Positions 1-7,821 of a DNA stretch of 25,535 nucleotides are shown here, in pieces. This DNA comes from JBGOUV01 sp041477815 (GTDB lineage Bacteria > Acidobacteriota > Terriglobia > Bryobacterales > JACQDG01). Where the stretch lies: assembly GCA_041477815.1 (NCBI GenBank), contig JBGOUV010000046.1, forward strand, positions 1 to 25,535, read 5' to 3'. The notes under the pieces were generated by a model. That model did no database searches, was not told where the DNA came from, and was given only the letters and a program-made list of their open reading frames with translations. The position numbers and the translations under genes were made by a program. Within the stretch, counting starts at the first letter, position 1. Each line of letters opens with the position of its first letter.

Positions 1-2958
1 CACCGTTGTCTTCACCTGGTCCGCGGTCTGCGAATTGCCCGGCGCGTTGAGGGACGCTCCGGAGGCTCCCACGGTGAAGGGGCCTCCGCTAAACAGAGCG
101 GCGACGCCGTTCACCTGCCAGTTGCCCAGCACCGCCTTGGCCACGCCGCTGGTGGCGTAATTCTTGCGCGCGCCGAACGGCAGTTCATAGACCCAGCCCA
201 TCTGGAAGATATGGGTCCGGTCGTAGCCGGCCAGAGCCCGGTTGCGGTAGACCTGCGCCGGCGTGTTGAACGTCAGGCCGGCCCAGCCGTCGTCGTCGGT
301 CATGTTGATGGCCTTGGAATAGGTGTAGGCGCCCTTGACCGTCAAGCCCGCCGCGACATGGCGATTCAGCGACAACTGCAGCGAGTGATAATTGGCGCTC
401 AGGAAGCCGCTAAACGCGTTGGTGTCGGCGGTGCGCCCAAACTTGGAGAAGAGGGCCCGCCCGGCGGTGCCACCGCCCGGAGGCGCCGCATTGAGGTTCA
501 GATCGGCGAAGCTGCGGACCGTTTGGGTACCCACGTACCCCACCGAACCGAGCATCCCGCCGGGCAGCTCCCGCTCGACGATGAAATTCCAGGACTGCAC
601 ATAGCCCCGCTCGATCTTCTTCCCGCTGATCGACCGGTTCAGGGCATCGGGGGGAAGCAGGACGGAACCCTGCCCGGGGGCGGGGCCGATGATTTCCGGA
701 ATCCCTTGCGACAGAGGCCGGTAAGGCTGGAAGGAATTGGCGCTCGGATAGTCCTTAGCAATGGTCAGGGGGAAGAAGCCCCGCAGCGGCCGGGCCAGGG
801 GCATGGGGTTATAGGTGATACCGTATCCGGTGCGGATCACGGTCTTGTTGTTCATGCGGTAGGCAATACCCAGCCGCGGCGCGAAGAGCTTGTGGCTCAC
901 CGTGACGCCGACGTCCTTGGGAGTGCTGCCGGCCCCGCCGAGCAGGACCTGGTTGGTGTCCGGATCCCACCATTCGATGCCGCCCCGGCCTCCGCGGGTC
1001 ATCAGCGGATAAAGCTCGTAGCGCAGGCCCAGGTTCAGGGTCACCTTCGGGCTGAGCTGCCAGGTGTCGCGAACATACCAGCCCAACTGGTAGTTAAACG
1101 CGCTCATCTTCTCGTACTGCAGACTCTTTTGCGCCAGGGAAGGCAGGCCCAGCAGGAACGACGCGTAGGCATTGTACTGCGTGAGCGAGGGTCCTCCGTT
1201 CAGGCCGGTGGTACCTTGATCGAAGTTGAACCTTCCACGCGGGCCGCCGCCAATCTCCGGCTGCCAATGGTTCATCCAGTGCCGCAGCCCCTGAAATCCG
1301 AAGCGGACGTTGTGCGACCCCTTGACCAGGCTGAAGTTCTGCTCCATGGTGTAGGTGGTATCGCCGTAGTAATTGGGCTGCCAGCCGTTGTTGTTGCCGA
1401 GTCCGGTGTACCCGGTGATAGCAAATAGGGGAAAGCCGCTCTGGCGAGGATCGGGCCCATTGGTGCCGGGAATACCCAGCACGTCGAGTCCGATGTTGGT
1501 CCCGAAATCGGGGGCGCGGCTGGCGTTGCCGTGGCGCGTCCAGCTTATGGTCGAGTCCAGAATAAAGGTCGGGTTTATCGTCCAGGTCTGACCGAGCGTG
1601 GCTACCTGGTCCCGCGTCGAGTTGGTGCCGGATTCGCCGCCGCACAGGCCAGGACCGTAAGCGGCTCCCAGGGTCGGGGCGCATTCAAAAAAGGCGTTCA
1701 TGGCGCTGTACTTGCCCCAGATCGTGTTCTTGTCGGTCCGGTTCCAGTTGACCTTCAGATCGTAATTATCGCGGTTCAGGGACTGCACGCCGGCGGCGAA
1801 GAAGTTGGAAGTGGTGCCGGTCCGAAGCGGCGAGGGAATCAGGTCCTGGATTTTCCTGGCAATGCCGCTCTGGCGGCTCAGGGGAACCACGTTACCGGTA
1901 AAAGCGGTGCGTCCGGTGCCGTCAAGATTCCCAGTGCTGGGATCGTAGATCGTACCCGCAAAGGAGCTGAAGTCGCCCTGGCGCTGGATGGCGGTGGGCA
2001 CGGTCAGACTGGTCTGTTCCACGCCGAGGCGCTCTCGCAGGCCCTCCCAGCCCCCAAAGAAGAAGAGCTTGTTCTTGACGATGGGCCCGCCCAGCGTGAA
2101 GCCGTCAATGTTGCGAATGCTCTTCGGCTTCGCTCCGGGGCTGAAGAAATTCTTCGCCCGGGTCACATGGCTGTCGTTAAAACCGAACGCGGTGCCGTGG
2201 AGGTCGTTGGTCCCGGATTTCGTGTTCAGAATAATCGAGGCGCCCCCGGCCATGCCTTGCTCGGCATCGAAGTTGTTGGTCGAGATGTTCACCGTTTCGA
2301 TGGTCTCAGCCGGCGGGACGTACTGGGCGTGGTGCGGCAGCCAGATGAAGATGCTGGGCGCTCCGTCGATTTTGGTGACGTTGTTGTTGCGGTTCACACC
2401 GTTGACGTTCACGCTCAGGGCGCGCTCCGGCGAACTGCCCACGGAGTTCTGAAACACTCCCGGGGTGGCCCCGGGCGTCAGATTGATCAGGCTCTGATAG
2501 TTGCGATAGATGGGCAGGGGCAGGTTCGCCACGGTATGGGCGGTCAGCTCTATGTGAACGTCCGTCTTCTCGGTCTGCAGGGTCAGCGCGCTCGCCTCCA
2601 CGGTGACTTTTTCCGTTACTTGCCCCACCTGCAGGGTGACGTCGGAGCGCCGGGCCACATTCACTGTGATGGCGATATTCTCCTCGGTATAGGTGCGAAA
2701 TCCTTCCGCGCTTACGCTCAAGGAGTAGGTGCCGGGGAACACATTGGTGAAGGCGTAGGTTCCCGTGGACGTGGTCACCGTTTCCCGGACCTGCGTGGTG
2801 CCGGTGTTGGTGATGGTCACCTTCGCGTTGGCGATGACGGACTGGCTGTTGTCCTGCACCGTTCCGACCAGGGAACCATAAAGAACCTGGGCCTGAACCG
2901 GCGCTACCAGCAGCAGCGCAAAAAGACACCCGATTACACTACGAACCAAAGCCCACAT
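1..2958 (-). CDS. TonB-dependent receptor, Oar-like, with carboxypeptidase regulatory-like domain (3' end outside window)
   Basis: Outer-membrane receptor of the large acidobacterial Oar/TonB-dependent type, probably importing or binding a large carbon compound; the substrate cannot be told. The frame is open from an ATG at 2958 to the window edge (986 residues visible, C-terminus missing). The start MWALVRSVIGCLFALLLVAP is a signal peptide with likely cleavage after VQA. Residues about 26-105 form a carboxypeptidase-regulatory/Ig-like fold (LYGSLVGTVQD, then TGTYAFTNVFPGTYSLSV). A plug domain follows at about 125-230 (NNNVTKIDGAPSIF, GGASIILNTKSGTNDLHGTA), then a long aromatic-rich beta-barrel with phrases such as WYVRDTWQLSPKVTLNLGLR and FAPRLGIAYRMNNKTVIRTG. 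An AGGAGG ribosome-binding site lies 7 nt before the ATG and a good sigma70-type promoter lies upstream. It is divergent from the CRTAC1 gene. Long open frames on the opposite strand here are shadows. Confidence 0.93.
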   Translation of the reverse strand, partial: MWALVRSVIGCLFALLLVAPVQAQVLYGSLVGTVQDNSQSVIANAKVTITNTGTTQVRETVTTSTGTYAFTNVFPGTYSLSVSAEGFRTYTEENIAITVNVARRSDVTLQVGQVTEKVTVEASALTLQTEKTDVHIELTAHTVANLPLPIYRNYQSLINLTPGATPGVFQNSVGSSPERALSVNVNGVNRNNNVTKIDGAPSIFIWLPHHAQYVPPAETIETVNISTNNFDAEQGMAGGASIILNTKSGTNDLHGTAFGFNDSHVTRAKNFFSPGAKPKSIRNIDGFTLGGPIVKNKLFFFGGWEGLRERLGVEQTSLTVPTAIQRQGDFSSFAGTIYDPSTGNLDGTGRTAFTGNVVPLSRQSGIARKIQDLIPSPLRTGTTSNFFAAGVQSLNRDNYDLKVNWNRTDKNTIWGKYSAMNAFFECAPTLGAAYGPGLCGGESGTNSTRDQVATLGQTWTINPTFILDSTISWTRHGNASRAPDFGTNIGLDVLGIPGTNGPDPRQSGFPLFAITGYTGLGNNNGWQPNYYGDTTYTMEQNFSLVKGSHNVRFGFQGLRHWMNHWQPEIGGGPRGRFNFDQGTTGLNGGPSLTQYNAYASFLLGLPSLAQKSLQYEKMSAFNYQLGWYVRDTWQLSPKVTLNLGLRYELYPLMTRGGRGGIEWWDPDTNQVLLGGAGSTPKDVGVTVSHKLFAPRLGIAYRMNNKTVIRTGYGITYNPMPLARPLRGFFPLTIAKDYPSANSFQPYRPLSQGIPEIIGPAPGQGSVLLPPDALNRSISGKKIERGYVQSWNFIVERELPGGMLGSVGYVGTQTVRSFADLNLNAAPPGGGTAGRALFSKFGRTADTNAFSGFLSANYHSLQLSLNRHVAAGLTVKGAYTYSKAINMTDDDGWAGLTFNTPAQVYRNRALAGYDRTHIFQMGWVYELPFGARKNYATSGVAKAVLGNWQVNGVAALFSGGPFTVGASGASLNAPGNSQTADQVKTTV

Positions 2959-2964
2959 GAGCCA

Positions 2965-2970
2965 TCCTCC
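2965..2970 (-). promoter_or_regulatory. Shine-Dalgarno AGGAGG of the TonB receptor gene
   Basis: The complement of 2965-2970 reads AGGAGG, 6 nt upstream of the sequence leading into the ATG at 2958 (about 7-nt spacing). It decides the start of the receptor and fits the signal peptide that follows. Confidence 0.8.
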
Positions 2971-2986
2971 TGTTATCGTTGGAACG

Positions 2987-3016
2987 AGTATAATGGCGAG
3001 ACGCCGGCAAAGTCAA
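2987..3016 (-). promoter_or_regulatory. Sigma70-type promoter for the TonB receptor gene
   Basis: On the minus strand TTGACT (complement of 3011-3016) is followed by an 18-bp spacer and TATACT (complement of 2987-2992). The predicted transcript start near 2980 gives a leader of about 22 nt that carries AGGAGG. The element covers the first codons of the divergent CRTAC1 gene, and its -10 overlaps a plus-strand TATAAT (2989-2994), so the two genes may share or compete for polymerase. Confidence 0.6.
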
Positions 3017-4669
3017 GTGTGCCTTTTACGGATCGCCGCCGGCCTCTGGATCGGCGCTCTGGCTCTTGGCCTCGACTCCGCCGGCCCGATTCGGTTTCGG
3101 GACGTCGCCCGCAGCGCCGGCCTGCACTTCGTTCTGGAAAACCATCCCACGCCGCAGAAGCACATGATCGAAACCATGCCCGGGGGCGTCGCCGCCTTCG
3201 ATTACAACGGCGACGGCCTCGCCGACATCTACTTCACGAACGGCGCGGCAATTCCGTCGCTCGAGAAGGAGTCGCCGAAATACTTCAACCGCCTCTACCG
3301 CAACGACGGCGGCCTGAAATTTACAGATGTGACCAAAGAAGCGGGTGTGGCCGGTGCCGGCTATGCGATGGGCGCGGCGGCGGCGGACTACGACAACGAT
3401 GGCAAGGTGGACCTGTTCGTAGCCGGCGTCTACCGGAACATCCTCTACCGGAACCTCGGCAACGGCAAGTTCGAGGACGTGACGCAGAAAGCGGGGATCC
3501 GGAGCGACCTGTGGTCGGTGGCGGCCGGCTGGTTCGATTATGACAACGATGGGAAGCTGGACCTGTTCGTGGTCAACTATGCCAAGTGGACGCCGGCGTT
3601 CGATCGTTTTTGCGGCGACGCGGGACGCAACCTCCGGATCTATTGCCATCCGAAGTGGTTTGAGGGGCTTCCCAACACGCTCTACCGCAACCGCGGAGAC
3701 GGGACCTTTGAAGATGTTACGCAGCGGGCGGGCCTCGCGCCGCACATCGGCCGGGGGATGAGCGTGGCCTTTGCCGATTACGACCGCGACGGGTTCCCGG
3801 ATGCCTTCGTAACCAACGACAACCTGCCGAATTTCCTGTTTCGCAACAAAGGCGACGGGACCCTGGAAGAGGTAGCTCTGCCGGCGGGAGTGGCGTTGCT
3901 CGATCACGGCAAGCCGGTGGCCAGCATGGGCGCCGATTTTCGAGATTATGACAACGACGGCTGGCCCGACATCAGCGTCACCGCCCTGAACGGTGAGACT
4001 TTTCCGCTATTCCGTAATCTGGGGAAGGGATCCTTTCAGGACGCCGGATTCTCCAGCCGGATGGCAGCCCTCAGCGCGCCTCACAGCGGCTGGGGCAACG
4101 GATTCTTCGACTTCAACAATGATGGCTGGAAGGATCTCTTCACCGCCAACTCCCACGTCAACGATCGGGCGGAGCTGTTCGAGCCGGCGCAGTACCAGCA
4201 GGCCAACAGCATTTTCGTGAACCTGGGAAACGGAACCTTCGCGGAGGCTTCAGCCGAGGCGGGGGAGGACTTTCGGCTCGCGCGGGCGCACCGCGGAAGC
4301 GCGTTTGCCGACTTCGACAACGACGGGAGGATCGACGTAGTGGTGTCGGCTTTGGGGCAACCAGCGGAGCTATGGCACAACGTGAGCCCGAATGCGGGCA
4401 ACTGGCTGCGGCTGGAGCTGGTGGGGACCAAGAGTAATCGCGACGGCATCGGGGCGTGCGTACGGATCGGGAATCAGTCGAACGAGAGGACCAGCTCGGT
4501 GGGCTATGCGTCTTCCAGCCACCAGGGAGTTCACTTCGGGCTCGGAAAGGCCGGCACGGCCGGCCGGGTGGAAATCCGCTGGCCCAGCGGGACGGTGCAA
4601 GTGCTCGAAAACGTCAAGGCGAACCAGATCCTGACCGTTCGGGAACCGGCGGCTACTCCGGCCCGGTGA
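2993..4669 (+). CDS. CRTAC1-family secreted FG-GAP/ASPIC-UnbV repeat protein
   Basis: Secreted or surface beta-propeller protein of the CRTAC1 family (558 aa from this start). The exact role is unknown; such proteins are common beside TonB receptors in Acidobacteria. An N-terminal hydrophobic segment (LLRIAAGLWIGALALGLDSA) is a likely signal peptide. Seven calcium-binding-loop repeats of the DxDxDGxxD kind are visible near residues 69 (FDYNGDGLAD), 132, 181, 261, 317, 372 and 439 (ADFDNDGRID). An ASPIC/UnbV domain lies at about 480-545 (NWLRLELVGTKSNRDGIGACVRI, then GRVEIRWPSGTVQVLENV). The start is uncertain: an upstream in-frame ATG at 2957 would overlap the divergent receptor's start codon, and a GTG at 3017 would give a clean short signal peptide. 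Its 3' end overlaps the convergent TPR gene by 17 bp. Confidence 0.9.
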   Translation: MARRRQSQVCLLRIAAGLWIGALALGLDSAGPIRFRDVARSAGLHFVLENHPTPQKHMIETMPGGVAAFDYNGDGLADIYFTNGAAIPSLEKESPKYFNRLYRNDGGLKFTDVTKEAGVAGAGYAMGAAAADYDNDGKVDLFVAGVYRNILYRNLGNGKFEDVTQKAGIRSDLWSVAAGWFDYDNDGKLDLFVVNYAKWTPAFDRFCGDAGRNLRIYCHPKWFEGLPNTLYRNRGDGTFEDVTQRAGLAPHIGRGMSVAFADYDRDGFPDAFVTNDNLPNFLFRNKGDGTLEEVALPAGVALLDHGKPVASMGADFRDYDNDGWPDISVTALNGETFPLFRNLGKGSFQDAGFSSRMAALSAPHSGWGNGFFDFNNDGWKDLFTANSHVNDRAELFEPAQYQQANSIFVNLGNGTFAEASAEAGEDFRLARAHRGSAFADFDNDGRIDVVVSALGQPAELWHNVSPNAGNWLRLELVGTKSNRDGIGACVRIGNQSNERTSSVGYASSSHQGVHFGLGKAGTAGRVEIRWPSGTVQVLENVKANQILTVREPAATPAR

Positions 4670-6131
4670 TGCGGATATCCTGTTCCAGCTTCTTCCCCTC
4701 GCCTTGGGCGGAATTGCGAATTTCCTGATACTTCTGCAAAGTCTCTTTGGCGAGATCGGCTTGGCCGGCGCTCTGGTAGGCGCGCGCCAGTTGGTAGTAC
4801 AGGCTGCCGTCGTCGTCGATCGGCAGAGCGACTTTCAGGTGGGGGATCGCCAAAGCCGCTTGACCGCTGAGCACGTAGGCGCGCCCGAGAGAGGCCTGCG
4901 CCGGAAGAACCGCGGCGTCTTTCTCGACCGCCCTCTTCAGAAACGGCGCCGCCTGGGCGGTCTGCTGCAGGTTCAGCAGCGCGTCTCCCAGATAGTAGTT
5001 CAGCTCGGCCGAGGCGGGATCACGCTGCAGCAAATCTTCCAGCAGCGCCTGCGCCGCCTTGTAATCGCGCCCCTGGTGAAGGGAGATGGCCAGCTCGCGC
5101 TGGAGGTCGAGGTTGCCGGGAGAGAGCCGCAGCGCCTCGCGCCACTCCTTCACCGCCTCGATATGCCGTCCCCTGTTGCGGTGCGCCTCCGCCAGGACCT
5201 TGTGCCATTCGGCCGACGGCGGCAATTGCGCCAGGCGCTCGAAGGCCTGGAGCGCCAGCTCGTTGTAGGCCAGTGACTGCCAGTAGTAGGCTTCCGGAGT
5301 CTGGGGATTGCCCGCCGCCAGCACCTGGCTGTAGCGCCCCTGTAAGAAATCGCATTCGAGCGGGCGGGAGGCGCAGTCGAGCGGCGGGAGACGGCGCTCC
5401 TTCTGCTCCTCGACGGCGGCCCAATCGGCGTGGCCGGTCCGGCGATAGATATCCGCCACCGCGGGGTGGAGGCCGCGCAGGCCGGGTTGCTTCTCCAGCG
5501 CCTGGCGGTAGAGGAAGAACGCACCCGAGTACTGCTGCTGGGCGAGGCGCATGCCCGCCGCCAGGGCCAGCCAATAGCCCGAGGCGGGAGCGCTGCGTTC
5601 CAGGTCGGCGAAAGCGCGGCGAGACAGTAACTCGTGGCACTTCCCCAGGCCATACCAGGCCCGCGAGTTCTTGGGATTCATTTGCGTCAGGCGCTGGTAG
5701 GGTTCGGCAGCTTCCCGGAAGCGTCCGAGCGAGAAAAGAGCGCTGGCCAGGGCCTGGTGGGCGTCCGGATAGTCGGGTTGTATCCGCAGCGCCTTCGCGA
5801 GCGGCTCGATGGCTTGGGCAGGTTCGCCGGCATCGAGGTGAGCGACGCCCAGGAAAAGCCAGGCCGGGAACAGGCTCGAGTCGAGCCGCAAGGCCGCCTG
5901 GAACTGCGGAATGGCCCGGCGCGGACGGCCCGCCATGTGCTCAGCCATACCGAGGTTCAGAAGCAGGCCGGGATTGTCCGGTAGAGCCTTCACTAGCTCG
6001 CCATAGATCGAAGCAGCCTCGGTAAATTTTCCCGCCGCCATCGCCTCCTTACCGCGCTGGGACTTCGCCGCCAGATCGGCGGATTGGGCGAAGAGTGGCG
6101 CTGCAGCGAGCAGCACGACCTGCATGCTCAC
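4653..6131 (-). CDS. Secreted tetratricopeptide (TPR) repeat protein
   Basis: Probable exported TPR scaffold protein of about 490 aa; the partner is unknown. After a short hydrophobic leader (MQVVLLAAAPLFAQS) the protein is made almost wholly of 34-residue TPR helices: for example LLLNLGMAEHMAGRPRRAIP, AWLFLGVAHLDAGEPAQAIE, AHQALASALFSLGRFREAAE, and later LNYYLGDALLNLQQTAQAAP and SLGRAYVLSGQAALAIPHLK. The start is ambiguous. The GTG at 6131 overlaps the upstream TGA (6128-6130), an ATG lies at 6125, a TTG at 6143 would add an arginine before the hydrophobic core, and the frame is open to a GTG at 6176. No clear ribosome-binding site is seen, so translation is probably coupled to the preceding DUF4440 gene. 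The tail overlaps CRTAC1 by 17 bp. Confidence 0.85.
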   Translation of the reverse strand: MSMQVVLLAAAPLFAQSADLAAKSQRGKEAMAAGKFTEAASIYGELVKALPDNPGLLLNLGMAEHMAGRPRRAIPQFQAALRLDSSLFPAWLFLGVAHLDAGEPAQAIEPLAKALRIQPDYPDAHQALASALFSLGRFREAAEPYQRLTQMNPKNSRAWYGLGKCHELLSRRAFADLERSAPASGYWLALAAGMRLAQQQYSGAFFLYRQALEKQPGLRGLHPAVADIYRRTGHADWAAVEEQKERRLPPLDCASRPLECDFLQGRYSQVLAAGNPQTPEAYYWQSLAYNELALQAFERLAQLPPSAEWHKVLAEAHRNRGRHIEAVKEWREALRLSPGNLDLQRELAISLHQGRDYKAAQALLEDLLQRDPASAELNYYLGDALLNLQQTAQAAPFLKRAVEKDAAVLPAQASLGRAYVLSGQAALAIPHLKVALPIDDDGSLYYQLARAYQSAGQADLAKETLQKYQEIRNSAQGEGKKLEQDIRITGPE

Positions 6132-6565
6132 GCGCAGCGGCAAGCCGCACACCCCCGGTCGAAGATGACGCGCCACCGGCCATCGGCCTCCAGGCGCCAG
6201 ATCGAAGTGAACCGGCCCACCACTTCACCCTTTGGGTTCTGAACCGGGCCGCTGCTCAATGCGAGACTGCCGGAGTCGAGCACCTCGACCACGTCCGGGT
6301 CCCATGAAAACGGGGGCGTGGACGCTTCGAAGAACTTCTTCCACCCGTCGGCGACGGCCCGCTTGCCGCGCAGCGCCGGCTGGTCTCCGTTGCCGAGGAA
6401 TACCGCCTCGTCGGAAAGATACGAGGTGAAAGCGCCATGATCGCGCCGCGCCATCGTGCCGGCGAACCCCTTCTCGGCCTCCCTAACCCGCTCCCGGCCG
6501 CCTTTCGCCTGAGGCTTGGCCCCCGCACTGACCACGACCCCCAGGATCATTGCCCGACGGTTCAC
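6128..6565 (-). CDS. SnoaL-like / DUF4440 small protein with exported leader
   Basis: Protein of 145 aa with a SnoaL/NTF2-like (DUF4440) fold; no specific ligand or reaction can be assigned. It starts at a GTG (6565) preceded at 5-nt spacing by GGAGGA (complement of 6571-6576), a strong ribosome-binding site. The leader MNRRAMILGVVVSAGA is hydrophobic, contains an arginine pair and may be a signal peptide. The domain covers about residues 25-140: helices with EKGFAGTMARRDHGAFTSYL, then strands DEAVFLGNGDQPALRGKRAV and GRFTSIWRLEADGRWRVIFD. It ends CAACRCA with three cysteines close together. The stop overlaps the downstream TPR start (GTGA), suggesting a two-gene unit. It is divergent from another DUF4440 gene at 6633. 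Confidence 0.82.
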   Translation of the reverse strand: MNRRAMILGVVVSAGAKPQAKGGRERVREAEKGFAGTMARRDHGAFTSYLSDEAVFLGNGDQPALRGKRAVADGWKKFFEASTPPFSWDPDVVEVLDSGSLALSSGPVQNPKGEVVGRFTSIWRLEADGRWRVIFDRGCAACRCA

Positions 6566-6632
6566 GTTGCTCCTCCAGTCTCTCCTATCATTACAAAGGG
6601 GGCGGCTCCGGTGCTGTGGTAGCATACCGCCC

Positions 6633-7046
6633 ATGACCCGGCTCCCGGCGCTTCTCTTAGTCCTCACTGCTTACCTCTTCGCTGCGGACCCGGCCGCTGG
6701 GGTCCGCGAGGCCGCTGCCGGCTGGAGACAAGCGGTGATCCGGCAGGACGAAGCCGCTCTCCAGCGCTGGCTGGCGGACGATATGCTCTATTCGCACGCC
6801 AGCGGCCGCACGCAGAACAAAGCCGAGTACATCGCGGCAGTTACGAAGGGTCCCTCCCACTACGAGTCTTTCCAGGATAGCGAGACGAAGATCCGGGTGT
6901 ACGGCAAGGCCGCCGTGTTGTCCGGCTTTGTCGACGTGAAGCTGGTCGGTATCGACAGCTACCGCGTCCGCACCCTGGAAGTCTACGTGGAGAACAACAG
7001 CCGCTGGCAGATGACCGCCCACCAATCGGCGCGCGTCGGCCGCTAG
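6633..7046 (+). CDS. DUF4440 / SnoaL-like exported protein
   Basis: Protein of 137 aa with an NTF2-like DUF4440 domain; function unknown. The leader MTRLPALLLVLTAYLFAADP is a typical signal peptide (likely cleavage near LFA/ADP). The body has the usual pattern: an opening helix (GVREAAAGWRQAVIRQDEAA), WLADDMLYSHASGRTQNKAE, then beta strands (KIRVYGKAAVLSGFVDVKLV, YRVRTLEVYVENNSRWQMTA) and the closing HQSAR. The start chosen is the first ATG giving a signal peptide; its ribosome-binding site is weak. It is divergent from the other DUF4440 gene (67-bp gap) and converges on the broken vapC. Confidence 0.8.
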   Translation: MTRLPALLLVLTAYLFAADPAAGVREAAAGWRQAVIRQDEAALQRWLADDMLYSHASGRTQNKAEYIAAVTKGPSHYESFQDSETKIRVYGKAAVLSGFVDVKLVGIDSYRVRTLEVYVENNSRWQMTAHQSARVGR

Positions 7047-7064
7047 AGCCGCGCCGGGCAATCC

Positions 7065-7460
7065 TTACGGCACGACCTCCAGGCCCTCCCTGCGGGCCGG
7101 ACGGCGCAGCCGCTCGTCGAAGCTGGCAAACCCCGGTCGCCCTACCCACAGGGCCGAGCACAGTTGCACGGCCTCAAAGCCGCGCAAGGCATGCTTCTCG
7201 ATCAGATATTCGGCCGGACCCAGTACCGGCTGAATCGCCTCCACCACGTGGATGCCGTTCCAGTCCGCCAGGAACGCTTTCTTCTGCGCCCGGTGGTCGG
7301 CCGGCAACAGTCTCCCTTCCCGCTGGCACCGGGCCAGGACCGAGAGGGTCTCCGCCCAGGTGACGATGCTGGTGAAAACTGTCCCGGCGTGGCCGGTCAC
7401 CAGATCCTCGATTTGCCGGCTGTCGGGCTCGGTCACGTACCGCTTCGCCAGTGCCGACGT
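7065..7460 (-). pseudogene. Degenerate VapC-type PIN-domain toxin (N-terminus lost)
   Basis: The frame from ACG at 7460 encodes TSALAKRYVTEPDSRQIEDL and onward, clearly the PIN/VapC fold. It runs directly out of the antitoxin stop TAG (7461-7463) in the same frame with no start codon, and the expected opening (hydrophobic strand plus the catalytic Asp of LDTSAL) is missing. A 2-bp loss (GAC-ACG to GACG) would explain the fused CTAGACG. The first usable GTG is 7436, inside the domain. The remaining motifs are the Glu of TWAETLSVL, GFEAVQLCSAL (where the family usually has an Asp instead of Glu), and FASFDERL. Two of the usual acidic sites are therefore lost or altered, and activity as an RNase is unlikely. 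Confidence 0.75.
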
Positions 7461-7740
7461 CTAGCGCCGGTCCTCGGCAATCATCTCCGCGATGGACTTT
7501 CCCGGTTTCAGGACAACCGCTTTTCTCCGGAGTGAAATCTTTCCCGACCCCAGTCGAATGCCGCCCTTGGCGGCGAGTTCGGCCAGCAGCTGCCGGCGCG
7601 CCTTCTGTTCCGCGGCGCTGGCCGGTACCAGGCACGCTACCGGCGTTCCGCGGTCGGTAATCTGGATCGTTTCTCCCGACCGGGCGAGCCGTAAGTACCG
7701 GCCGGCGATTTTTGGCCTCCCTGCTTGGAACCGTAATCAT
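7461..7740 (-). pseudogene. Frameshifted Phd/VapB-type antitoxin
   Basis: The ATG at 7740 begins MITVPSREAK, a typical Phd/VapB N-terminus, but after a run of five A (complement of T5 at 7709-7713) the frame is wrong. With four A the product would continue as KIAGRYLRLARSGETIQITD RGTPVACLVP, the classic family sequence, ending PGKSIAEMIAEDRR at the TAG 7461-7463. No alternative start exists in the second frame before the conserved part: it runs back to a TGA overlapping the ATG. It is either a real single-base frameshift or an assembly error in the homopolymer. It lies directly upstream of the degenerate vapC, and a perfect palindrome touches its start. Confidence 0.75.
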
Positions 7741-7768
7741 GTAGCTATTTTGCCACCGAAATAGCTAC
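7741..7768. promoter_or_regulatory. Palindromic operator-like site at the antitoxin start
   Basis: GTAGCTATTT (7741-7750), 8 bp spacer, AAATAGCTAC (7759-7768): a perfect 10-bp inverted repeat immediately before the ATG at 7740. Phd/VapB antitoxins usually repress their own promoter through such a palindrome. It also lies in the only intergenic space before the DUF58 operon, so it could affect that operon. Confidence 0.5.
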
Positions 7769-7821
7769 TGGCTCGCTTCTCACGCACTCAGCAGTCCCGC
7801 TTTGTGGTGAAATGGAACCGT

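Noticed and set aside
211..3543. Two long plus-strand open frames (211-1428 and 1531-3543) opposite the TonB receptor
   Set aside because: They are codon-aligned antisense shadows of the receptor, which has a signal peptide, ribosome-binding site, promoter and clear domains.
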